Below the pieces are notes generated by a model that worked only from the letters and a program-made list of their open reading frames with translations, was not told the DNA's origin and searched no databases. A stretch of DNA of 5,143 nucleotides, taken from NCBI GenBank assembly GCA_040509055.1, contig JBEVLT010000021.1, positions 1 through 5,143 on the forward strand. Direction: 5' to 3'. The position numbers and the translations under genes were made by a program. Positions 1 to 4,998 of this stretch are shown here, one piece after another. The number at the start of each line of letters is the position of its first letter. Positions within the stretch are counted from its first letter, which is position 1. This DNA comes from JAJKIP01 sp040509055. GTDB taxonomy: Bacteria; Bacteroidota; Bacteroidia; Chitinophagales; Chitinophagaceae.

Positions 1-1
1 C

Positions 2-55
2 ATCGACGATGCAATCAAAAAAGGAAAAAAACTGCTGGCACAGGCACAGGGATAA
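2..55 (+). CDS. atpD: ATP synthase F1 beta subunit, C-terminal end only
   Basis: Only the last 17 codons and the TAA stop are in the window; the gene starts upstream. The visible residues read IDDAIKKGKKLLAQAQG. They match the end of F1 beta subunits, where a short acidic stretch is followed by a lysine-rich helix ending in KKLL (E. coli ends EEAVEKAKKL). The beta subunit carries the catalytic nucleotide sites of the F1 head of ATP synthase, on the cytoplasmic face of the inner membrane. The call relies heavily on the following gene, atpC, which sits directly behind atpD in many bacteria. With so few residues it would be weak on its own. Confidence 0.85.
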   Translation: MDDAIKKGKKLLAQAQG

Positions 56-73
56 AACAAATGTGGAAGTGAC

Positions 74-106
74 ATGATGCGGGAAGCGAAAACGGTCCTG
101 CATCAT
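74..106 (+). other. Intercistronic RNA hairpin between atpD and atpC
   Basis: Bases 74-84 (ATGATGCGGGA) pair with 96-106 (TCCTGCATCAT) over 11 bp, with one G-U wobble and an 11-base loop. No U tract follows, so this is not an intrinsic terminator. It lies 19 bases after the atpD stop and 46 bases before the atpC start. Possible roles are mRNA stabilisation or processing that sets beta:epsilon output; the sequence does not show which. Confidence 0.5.
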
Positions 107-152
107 CGGAGCGACGATAATTACCACATTTTCATATTATCACTTTTGTATT

Positions 153-413
153 ATGAATTTAGAGATACTGACTCCCGAAAAAAAGCTTTACAGCGGCGAG
201 GTATACGGCGTACAGATGCCGGGTATCAGCGGCTCCTTCGAAGTGCTGGACAAGCACGCCCCGCTGGTAAGCGGCCTGAAGGCCGGCCGGGTAAAAGTGC
301 TGAAAGACAAACAGCATGTTATCCACTTTGATATAAAGGGCGGCTTCGTAGAAGTGCTGAATAACAGGGTAACACTGCTGGCAGAAGGCGCAGCACAGGT
401 GGAAACGGCCTGA
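153..413 (+). CDS. atpC: ATP synthase F1 epsilon subunit, short form
   Basis: This 86-residue protein is the epsilon subunit of F1, which with gamma forms the rotating central stalk of ATP synthase. It shows the N-terminal beta-sandwich domain: the opening MNLEILTPEKKLYSGEV, the conserved loop around residues 27-40 (GSFEVLDKHAPLVSGL, equivalent to the GHAPLLTAI region of E. coli), and the closing strands FDIKGGFVEVLNNRVTLLAEGA (residues about 59-80). The protein stops there, so the C-terminal two-helix domain of the roughly 139-residue E. coli protein is absent. Short epsilon subunits are known in Bacteroidota and Chlorobi. That domain inhibits ATP hydrolysis in other bacteria, so this enzyme probably lacks epsilon-type inhibition. 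The ATG is preceded by an A/T-rich stretch without a clear Shine-Dalgarno site, as is usual in Bacteroidota. A strong terminator follows, so the atpD-atpC transcript ends here and the other F1Fo genes must lie elsewhere. Confidence 0.95.
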   Translation: MNLEILTPEKKLYSGEVYGVQMPGISGSFEVLDKHAPLVSGLKAGRVKVLKDKQHVIHFDIKGGFVEVLNNRVTLLAEGAAQVETA

Positions 414-436
414 TCCCCGTAACGAAACGATATGAC

Positions 437-473
437 AAACCCTCTGGTGCATAACCGGAGGGTTTATTTTTTT
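437..473 (+). terminator. Intrinsic terminator after atpC
   Basis: Bases 437-448 (AAACCCTCTGGT) pair with 454-465 (ACCGGAGGGTTT) over 12 bp, with one wobble pair and a 5-base loop (GCATA). The run ATTTTTTT (466-473) follows directly. This is a textbook rho-independent terminator for the plus strand. It also lies just beyond the stop of the converging minus-strand lipoprotein gene. In that direction the hairpin forms too, but no U tract follows it, so it would terminate less well. Confidence 0.93.
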
Positions 474-500
474 AGGCAATGCCGCCGTGAGCCATCCCTC

Positions 501-1232
501 TTATTGTGCGGCCTGCCATTGTCCCCGCCGCTTCAGCTCCTGCTCCGCATAGCCGAATACTTTTTTCATGATGTCCGTTTTGCGGAACTCGTATTTGGTG
601 CGGATATTTTCTTCTTCACCGGACACTACTGAAAACATTCCGTCGATCGCCCTGGCGGCAATAAAATCGGTAAGGCTGGCTTCCAGCGGCTTGCTGATAA
701 AGGGCAGCTTATTATACACCGTCACCACGGAGGTCCATTCCCGGGCCGCGCCCTGCACATTGATGGTGCTGTCGACAATGGGGCGGAATGCCGTCATCAG
801 CTGTGCCGTCATCGTGGATTTGAAGTAGTCTGTCGCCGCATGCATGTTGTCGGTGAGCAGGATGCCCACGGCATCACGGATGCTCATTTGCTTCAGCGAA
901 TTCAAAAAGATCGGTTTGGCAGCACTGACGGCGGCCGATGTAGCGTTGGTGAATTTGGTCGTGACGGAATTGATCAGGCGGTCCAGTCCCAGGTCGCGCA
1001 GGGTCTTCTCTATTTTGGCTTCATCCTGCGGAAATACGAAGCGGACAAAAGGGTTGCCGTTGGGGTCGGCAAAGGCATCAAAGCTCCGGAAGAGGCCCTG
1101 CGACAGGGCATCCTTCAGCCCGGTGACCATTTCAAATTCAGAAGGCCTGATGGAATTGGCGATCTGCTTCAGGCTGTCACAGGAAGAGAGAACGACAAAG
1201 CTGAGGCAAAGGCTGAGAAGGATTCGTTTCAT
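501..1232 (-). CDS. DUF4197 family lipoprotein
   Basis: The 243-residue product looks like a DUF4197 protein, a family of unknown function. A lipoprotein signal is clear: MKR, a hydrophobic stretch (residues 4-15), then lipobox LSSC with C18 as the acylated cysteine. The mature part is mostly helical. Family-like segments are GLKDALSQGL (38-47), the spaced alanines around 97-106, MSIRDAVGILL (116-126), AATDYFKSTM (132-141), and the C-terminal block from GEEENIR (205-211) to IMKKVFG (221-227). An ATG seven codons upstream (1253) would give MLGGKHC before the MKR start; I chose 1232 because it begins a normal signal peptide and has a purine-rich GGGGGAAAG just before it. Asp follows the lipid cysteine, and no acidic surface-export signal of the Bacteroidota kind is seen, so a periplasm-facing location is likely. 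The gene lies 67 bases behind yqgE on the same strand and is probably cotranscribed. Confidence 0.88.
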   Translation of the reverse strand: MKRILLSLCLSFVVLSSCDSLKQIANSIRPSEFEMVTGLKDALSQGLFRSFDAFADPNGNPFVRFVFPQDEAKIEKTLRDLGLDRLINSVTTKFTNATSAAVSAAKPIFLNSLKQMSIRDAVGILLTDNMHAATDYFKSTMTAQLMTAFRPIVDSTINVQGAAREWTSVVTVYNKLPFISKPLEASLTDFIAARAIDGMFSVVSGEEENIRTKYEFRKTDIMKKVFGYAEQELKRRGQWQAAQ

Positions 1233-1242
1233 ACAATGCTTT

Positions 1243-1315
1243 CCCCCAAGCATACAAGATACATACCGAAAGAAGGGAACAGCCGCGCGGACCCCTGTAT
1301 CAGTTCAATTGGGGG
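1243..1315 (-). promoter_or_regulatory. Possible translational-coupling structure between yqgE and the DUF4197 gene
   Basis: In the minus-strand RNA, CCCCCAA at the end of yqgE (1315-1309) can pair perfectly with UUGGGGG (1249-1243), the purine-rich stretch 10-16 bases before the downstream ATG. The same C run can instead pair with GGGGU (1295-1291) as a local hairpin just past the yqgE stop. The two pairings are mutually exclusive. Ribosomes finishing yqgE would cover the C run and free the downstream site. This rests on base pairing alone. Confidence 0.3.
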
Positions 1316-1851
1316 TCGATGGGGAAGTTGATCATCATTTCATAGTCGCCGCCCAGCAATCGCAGCGATTCCTTCCATATTTCATCATGCTGCTGGTGAA
1401 AAATGAGCCGGCGTGTGGCGTTTACGGTAAGCCATGATTTTTCCTTCAGCTCATTGTCCAGTTGTCCGCTGCCCCAGCCGGAATAGCCGATGAAGAAACG
1501 TATTTTACCGGTATCGATCTCCCCGTTCCTGATCAGTTCGGCTACGCTGTCGAAATCGCCGCCCCAGTATACGCCTTTGATGATCTCCTGGCCGCCGGGA
1601 ATGAGGTCGGGATATTGGTGCAGGAAATGAACGGTATCGGGCTGCACCGGACCGCCATAATATACCGGCAGGCTGTGGCCGTCCAGTCCGGGCACCAGCT
1701 CATCGAGGGTATTGTGATAGGACCTGTTCAGTACAAAGCCGAAACTGCCATCCTCCCGGTGATCGCAGAGAAAGACCACCGAGCGCAGGAAATTAGGGTC
1801 CTTCAGAAAAGGATCTGCGATCAGCAGGACGCCAGTGCCGGGTTCAATCAT
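1300..1851 (-). CDS. yqgE: YqgE/AlgH family protein (DUF179)
   Basis: The 183-residue protein matches the YqgE/AlgH family (UPF0301) over its whole length, and the length is typical. Signatures in order are GTGVLLIADPFLKDPNF with RSVVFLCDH (residues 5-31), GSFGFVLNRS (35-44), VYYGGPVQPDTVHFLH (63-78), GVYWGGDFD (93-101), and FFIGYSGWGSGQLDNEL (119-135), the most diagnostic block. There is no signal peptide or membrane segment, so it should be cytoplasmic. The family is widespread but its biochemical role is not settled; a regulatory role was proposed for AlgH in Pseudomonas. The ATG at 1851 is the natural start because the conserved N-terminal strand begins five residues later, and a weak GGA lies just upstream. 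It is the first gene of a likely two-gene unit with the DUF4197 lipoprotein and is transcribed away from the histidine kinase. Confidence 0.95.
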   Translation of the reverse strand: MIEPGTGVLLIADPFLKDPNFLRSVVFLCDHREDGSFGFVLNRSYHNTLDELVPGLDGHSLPVYYGGPVQPDTVHFLHQYPDLIPGGQEIIKGVYWGGDFDSVAELIRNGEIDTGKIRFFIGYSGWGSGQLDNELKEKSWLTVNATRRLIFHQQHDEIWKESLRLLGGDYEMMINFPIDPQLN

Positions 1852-1873
1852 GGTTCCAATTTAGGGTATAAAT

Positions 1874-1949
1874 CTTTTTCAGAAAAAGGATATTTTCTAT
1901 TTCGCCGCCGGCGGCATGTCTGCAAAAACCTGCTGCCGGTTGCTGGCAG
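1874..1949. repeat. Cluster of three inverted repeats upstream of yqgE
   Basis: Three dyads lie in 76 bases. CTTTTTC-A-GAAAAAG occupies 1874-1888. A perfect 12-bp palindrome, GCCGCCGGCGGC, occupies 1904-1915. A 7-bp stem with one wobble and a TTG loop occupies 1933-1949. Read on the minus strand, the last is followed after CAGG by five Ts, so it could act as a weak terminator of leftward transcription; no U tract follows on the plus strand. The first two may be operator sites for yqgE, but no known regulator motif is recognised. Confidence 0.4.
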
Positions 1950-2018
1950 GATTGATTAAGGCCGCGTTAAAAATGGCGCTGAACGTTCACGGGCTGAAGG
2001 AAGCCCGCACCCGAATAC

Positions 2019-2027
2019 TATTTTTGC
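2019..2027 (+). promoter_or_regulatory. Bacteroidota-type -7 promoter box for the histidine kinase
   Basis: TATTTTTGC is an exact match to the TAnnTTTGY -7 consensus of the Bacteroidota primary sigma factor. Transcription would begin near 2031-2034, about 50 bases before the kinase GTG. No good TTTG -33 box stands at the usual distance. Instead a hairpin-capable GGGCT/AGCCC repeat (1991-2006) occupies that position, and the palindrome GAACGTTC (1981-1988) lies just upstream. Either may be a regulator site. Confidence 0.6.
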
Positions 2028-2030
2028 AGG

Positions 2031-2072
2031 ATGGCACCGGTTATTAAAAACCTGTTATCTTTCCGTAAATAA
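2031..2072 (+). CDS. Possible 13-residue leader ORF before the histidine kinase
   Basis: An ATG at 2031 opens a short frame reading MAPVIKNLLSFRK and ends at TAA, ten bases before the kinase GTG. It sits almost exactly at the predicted transcription start, so it would be leaderless or just inside the mRNA. The stop lies beside the AAGG ribosome site of the kinase, so translational coupling is possible. A frame this short can occur by chance. Confidence 0.25.
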   Translation: MAPVIKNLLSFRK

Positions 2073-2082
2073 GCAAGGGCTT

Positions 2083-3423
2083 GTGAAAAAAATATTCGCG
2101 ATCATCATTATCCTGATTAGCATCTCCCTGATCGGCATCATCTTCATCCAGCTGTCCTGGCTGCAGAACATGATCCTGCTGCGGCAGGAGCAGATCAAGG
2201 AAAAGATAGAGAAGGCCGTCAACATCGTGGGTGAAGAGCTGGCGCAATACAAGGGCAATTATCCGGTAAGCAGCCGCAACAACCTGTTTACCGAAGAGTA
2301 CCCGATGGATTTCCTGAAACCCGTAACCGTAGGCAAGCGTTTCACCACGGTGGAGCTGGAGGAAAAGATCAGGAATGCCTTTCATGCCGTGCAGCTGGAC
2401 AAGGTAAAGTTCGAGTTCCTGTTGTACACCGGCAGCCCGCGTACCGGGATGAACGTGGTGCCGGAGCGGCAGTCCAGGAATTTCTTTGGCGAATACGAGG
2501 ATACGGTGAATAACCTGGTACGGGGCTACCCGCTGTATGCACCCAGCGGATCGGCGGCAGAGAACCTGGCGCTCGACGAAACGCTGAACGTGCTGGTGAT
2601 CGACTGGAAAAATGTAGCCATCAAATCGCTGCGGATGCGGATCGCCACGGCCATCCTGTTTACCATTATCATCATCGCGGCCTTCTACCTGACCATCCGT
2701 ACCATGCTGCGGCAGAAAAAACTGGGTGAGATCAAAAACGATTTCATCAACAACATGACGCATGAGTTCAAAACGCCGCTGGCTACCATCTCCCTTGCCG
2801 TGGATGCCATGAAGAACGAAAAAGTGTTGCAGGACCGGGAAAAGATCAACTATTTCCGCTCCATCATCAAAGAGGAGAACCAGCGCATGAACCGCCAGGT
2901 GGAAACCATCCTGAAAGCATCGCAGCTGGAAAAGCAGGAAGTAAACCTGAACCTGAAACCGCTGCATGCGCATGAAGTGATCAAGGAGGTGGTGGATAAT
3001 TTCGCGCTGCAGCTGCAGGAGAAGCAAGGCCAGGCAGAGCTGGTGCTGAACGCGGCCAACGACCTGGTCGATGCGGACGAAGTACATTTTTCCAACCTGG
3101 TGAACAACCTGATCGATAATGCCGTAAAATACTCAAAGGAAAATGTGCCGTTGCGCGTAAAGATCACCACGCAATCCAGCGAGAAGAATCTCGTGATCCG
3201 TGTAGAAGATAACGGTATCGGCATGAGCAAGGAAACGGTGAAGCGGGTATTCGAACGGTTTTACCGGGCGCATACCGGCAATATTCATAACGTAAAAGGG
3301 TTTGGCCTCGGGCTGAGCTATGTGAAGACCATGGTGCAGGCGCACAATGGCGATATCAGCGCCGAAAGCACGCTGGGCAAAGGCAGTACTTTTACCGTAA
3401 GGCTGCCACTGAAAAAAGGATGA
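2083..3423 (+). CDS. Membrane sensor histidine kinase, no adjacent response regulator
   Basis: The 446-residue product is an orthodox inner-membrane sensor kinase. TM1 spans about residues 4-24, an extracytoplasmic sensor domain about 28-182, and TM2 about 187-207. The cytoplasmic core is complete: H box FINNMTHEFKTPL with phospho-acceptor H227; N box NLVNNLIDNAVKY (338-350) with N346; G1 box EDNGIG (375-380); F box FERFYR (390-395); G2 box GFGLGL (406-411). It should autophosphorylate H227 and pass phosphate to an aspartate of a response regulator. The sensor domain matches nothing I recognise, so the signal is unknown. The start is GTG: no ATG exists in frame nearby upstream, AAGG lies 4 bases before it, and MKKIFAIIII is a natural lead into TM1. 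The next gene is convergent, so the partner must be encoded elsewhere. The core resembles Bacteroidota kinases of the RprX type, but I give no symbol. Confidence 0.95.
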   Translation: MKKIFAIIIILISISLIGIIFIQLSWLQNMILLRQEQIKEKIEKAVNIVGEELAQYKGNYPVSSRNNLFTEEYPMDFLKPVTVGKRFTTVELEEKIRNAFHAVQLDKVKFEFLLYTGSPRTGMNVVPERQSRNFFGEYEDTVNNLVRGYPLYAPSGSAAENLALDETLNVLVIDWKNVAIKSLRMRIATAILFTIIIIAAFYLTIRTMLRQKKLGEIKNDFINNMTHEFKTPLATISLAVDAMKNEKVLQDREKINYFRSIIKEENQRMNRQVETILKASQLEKQEVNLNLKPLHAHEVIKEVVDNFALQLQEKQGQAELVLNAANDLVDADEVHFSNLVNNLIDNAVKYSKENVPLRVKITTQSSEKNLVIRVEDNGIGMSKETVKRVFERFYRAHTGNIHNVKGFGLGLSYVKTMVQAHNGDISAESTLGKGSTFTVRLPLKKG

Positions 3424-3427
3424 TCGT

Positions 3428-4666
3428 TCAGCGTACCGGCCAGAGCAGGCACCCATCGCCATAGCTCAGGAAGCGGAAATCATGCGCCAGGGCATGATCA
3501 TATACCTTTCTCCATTCCGGACCCGCCACGGCCGCTACCAGTAAGAGCAGCGTGGATTGCGGCTGGTGAAAATTCGTCACCAGCGCATGGGCTACCCGTA
3601 AGCGATAACCCGGTGCGATGATGATCTGCGTACGCGCCAGTAACCGATCTGTTTGCCGCGCTTCCATCCATGCCAGCAAATGTTGCAGTGCCGCCGCAGC
3701 AGGAACATCCTGCAACGGATGATCATAAGCCTCCCATTGTCCCAGGGTCAGCATCGCCTCGCCGGCTGTTATCCGCTCATCATCCTCCGTCATCTGTTTT
3801 ACCCCCAGCCAATACAAACTCTCCAGCGTACGCAGCGATGTAGTCCCCACCGCTACGATCGTTTCCTGGTGAAGCAGGTTTTCGATCGTTTGTTTTGTTA
3901 CATCGATATACTCCGCATGCATGTCATGCTCCTGCATGACCTCCGCCTTGACGGGTTTGAACGTACCGGCCCCTACATGCAGGGTGACGAAGCTGGTGTG
4001 AATGTTCTTTGCTGCGAGTGAAGCAAAGACGGCATCGGTAAAATGCAGCCCTGCCGTTGGCGCAGCCACCGATCCTTCATGCCGGGCATAGATGGTTTGG
4101 TAGCGCTCTGCATCGGCTGCCCCGGCGTCCCGCTTAATATAAGGCGGCAATGGAATAGCGCCGGCCATATGCAATACTTCCGCAAAATGAAGATGAGCGG
4201 GCTGCCAGGAAAGTTCGATGAGAAATCCCCCTGTAGTTTTTTCAATGTAGGAAGCAGACAACACGACCTCCTGTGCCGGTGTGCTGATCTTTTTTTCCAG
4301 CACCTGCCCGGGTTTCCATTTGGAAGCGCCGCCTACCAGGCATTGCCAGTACACTTTTTCCTGCTGCATCATGGCCGAGCTGATATCGGAATATTGCTTG
4401 GCCGGCTCCAGGCAAAAGATCTCGATGGTGCCGCCGGTCGGCTTACGAAACAGCAGCCTTGCTTCGATCACCTTGCTGTTGTTGAATACCAGCAGGGCTC
4501 CGGGCGGGAAATGGGCGGCTATATTCCGGTACTGGTCTTCGCTGATCCGGCCATCGCGGTACACCAGCAACTTAGACGCGTCGCGTCCCGGCAAAGGATA
4601 GTAGGCGATCTGCTGTTCGGGAAGCGTGTAGGTAAAATCCCTGATTGAAAGGTCTTTCGGATGCAT
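3428..4666 (-). CDS. queA: S-adenosylmethionine:tRNA ribosyltransferase-isomerase
   Basis: QueA acts late in queuosine synthesis. It moves the ribosyl part of S-adenosylmethionine onto 7-aminomethyl-7-deazaguanine at position 34 of tRNAs with GUN anticodons, giving epoxyqueuosine. The 412-residue protein shows the family blocks in order: YYPLPGRDASKLLV (22-35), LLVFNNSKVIEARL (58-71), IPLPPYI (171-177), YARHEGSVAAPTAGLHFT (193-210), LHVGAGTFKPV (229-239), VGTTSLRTLESL (273-284), and ALVTNFHQPQSTLLLLV (361-377). It is longer than the 356-residue E. coli enzyme, as seems usual in Bacteroidota. The frame stays open upstream to an ATG at 4789. I chose 4666 because MHPKDLSIRDFTYTLPE begins the conserved domain, the upstream 41 residues look non-coding, and a good promoter lies inside that extension. 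It ends 4 bases from the convergent histidine kinase gene and is divergent from mraZ. Confidence 0.96.
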   Translation of the reverse strand: MHPKDLSIRDFTYTLPEQQIAYYPLPGRDASKLLVYRDGRISEDQYRNIAAHFPPGALLVFNNSKVIEARLLFRKPTGGTIEIFCLEPAKQYSDISSAMMQQEKVYWQCLVGGASKWKPGQVLEKKISTPAQEVVLSASYIEKTTGGFLIELSWQPAHLHFAEVLHMAGAIPLPPYIKRDAGAADAERYQTIYARHEGSVAAPTAGLHFTDAVFASLAAKNIHTSFVTLHVGAGTFKPVKAEVMQEHDMHAEYIDVTKQTIENLLHQETIVAVGTTSLRTLESLYWLGVKQMTEDDERITAGEAMLTLGQWEAYDHPLQDVPAAAALQHLLAWMEARQTDRLLARTQIIIAPGYRLRVAHALVTNFHQPQSTLLLLVAAVAGPEWRKVYDHALAHDFRFLSYGDGCLLWPVR

Positions 4667-4673
4667 GCAGTAG

Positions 4674-4690
4674 TACGACCGACTGTCGTA
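4674..4690 (-). promoter_or_regulatory. Small hairpin in the queA leader
   Basis: TACGAC (4674-4679) and GTCGTA (4685-4690) form a perfect 6-bp inverted repeat with a 5-base spacer. In the queA mRNA the stem ends 7 bases before the ATG, where it would affect ribosome access. It does not show the A-rich tail and loop pattern of a class I preQ1 aptamer, so I do not call a riboswitch. Confidence 0.35.
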
Positions 4691-4702
4691 TTTGTTGAAT
4701 GG

Positions 4703-4710
4703 CAAAAATA
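4703..4710 (-). promoter_or_regulatory. Bacteroidota-type -7 promoter box for queA
   Basis: Read on the minus strand the bases are TATTTTTG followed by C, an exact TAnnTTTGY match and the same octamer as the kinase promoter at 2019. A poor -33 candidate, TGTT, lies 19 bases upstream. Transcription would start near 4697 and leave a leader of about 30 bases before the ATG at 4666, which supports that start over the one at 4789. Confidence 0.6.
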
Positions 4711-4791
4711 GCGGTTTCCGGTCGCCGGTAACAGGAGTTGGCGATGTCGTTGCAGAACATAACAAGGCCGTGCAGTGCGGCTTTCCCATCG

Positions 4792-4832
4792 CTATTCACA
4801 GCTTATCCACCGTTATTCACAGGAAATCCACG
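4792..4832 (+). other. Helically phased DnaA-box array (candidate origin or DnaA regulatory site)
   Basis: Four DnaA-box-like 9-mers in the same direction start at 4792 (CTATTCACA), 4803 (TTATCCACC), 4813 (TTATTCACA) and 4824 (AAATCCACG). Against the consensus TTATNCACA they carry 1, 1, 0 and 3 mismatches. Start spacing is 11, 10 and 11 bases, so all face one side of the helix. The array is two 21-bp units (4793-4813 and 4814-4834) identical at 15 of 21 positions: TATTCACAG, three variable bases, then ATCCAC. DnaA is the replication initiator, and it also represses or activates some promoters. Phased arrays of this kind are typical of oriC but also occur at regulatory sites. Confidence 0.65.
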
Positions 4833-4904
4833 TCTTCAGACTTATGACACCAGTCAATCCGGCCTCAAACCCTTGCCAGTCCTTCATTTCAACGTTTTTA
4901 CAAG

Positions 4905-4913
4905 TGTGGAAAA
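4905..4913 (-). other. Additional DnaA box on the opposite strand
   Basis: The bases TGTGGAAAA read TTTTCCACA on the minus strand, an exact match to the degenerate DnaA box TTWTNCACA. It faces the main array from 72 bases to the right and lies just upstream of the mraZ -33 box. A weaker copy (TAATTCACA, one mismatch, minus strand) lies at 4963-4971, over the predicted mraZ transcription start. Confidence 0.45.
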
Positions 4914-4929
4914 ATTAAAAAATGAAAAA

Positions 4930-4962
4930 TTTGGAACCAAAGTGGGAAAAAGTGTTATTTTG
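4930..4962 (+). promoter_or_regulatory. Predicted mraZ promoter
   Basis: TTTG at 4930-4933 is an exact -33 box. The octamer TTATTTTG at 4955-4962 matches TAnnTTTG with one mismatch, 21 bases downstream. An A-tract region lies just upstream. Transcription would begin near 4968-4970, leaving a leader of about 25-30 bases before the TTG start codon. Confidence 0.55.
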
Positions 4963-4968
4963 TGTGAA
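4939..4968 (+). promoter_or_regulatory. Probable MraZ operator: three 10-bp direct repeats
   Basis: AAAGTGGGAA (4939-4948), AAAGTGTTAT (4949-4958) and TTTGTGTGAA (4959-4968) run head to tail with an exact 10-bp period. MraZ is known to bind its own promoter at short repeats with this period: TGGG-type repeats in E. coli and AAAGTG-type repeats in Mollicutes. The first repeat carries both forms. The second and third cover the -7 box and the region just before the transcription start, so binding should repress mraZ and the division genes behind it. Confidence 0.65.
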
Positions 4969-4998
4969 TTAATTCAAAATTGTTTCAATTCCTTGATA

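Noticed and set aside
141..148. CACTTTTG as a promoter for atpC
   Set aside because: The box is imperfect, no TTTG lies about 19 bases upstream, and atpC is expected to be read through from atpD.
1233..1253. Upstream ATG (1253) of the DUF4197 lipoprotein
   Set aside because: It would place MLGGKHC ahead of a signal peptide that begins naturally with MKR, and it lacks the purine-rich site found before 1232.
844..1437. Plus-strand ORFs over the lipoprotein and yqgE genes
   Set aside because: They are antisense to well-supported families and show no recognisable domain.
1856..1863. TAAATTGG (minus strand) as a -7 box for yqgE
   Set aside because: It has one mismatch and would place the transcription start inside the ATG. 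The -33 candidate is poor, so the true promoter of yqgE remains unidentified.
2044..3087. Long minus-strand ORF of 347 codons over the histidine kinase
   Set aside because: It lies antisense to a kinase with all catalytic motifs, and its His/Gln/Leu-rich translation is typical of a codon-bias shadow.
4667..4697. preQ1 riboswitch in the queA leader
   Set aside because: queA belongs to the queuosine pathway, but the leader is only about 30 bases and lacks the aptamer loop and A-rich tail.
4667..4789. N-terminal extension of queA to an ATG at 4789
   Set aside because: The 41 extra residues have no family counterpart and include the queA -7 box and leader hairpin. The conserved protein begins at the ATG of 4666.
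4922..4972. Small ORF MKNLEPKWEKVLFCVN before mraZ
   Set aside because: Its ATG lies upstream of the predicted transcription start, and the frame overlaps the promoter and operator repeats, so it is probably not expressed.
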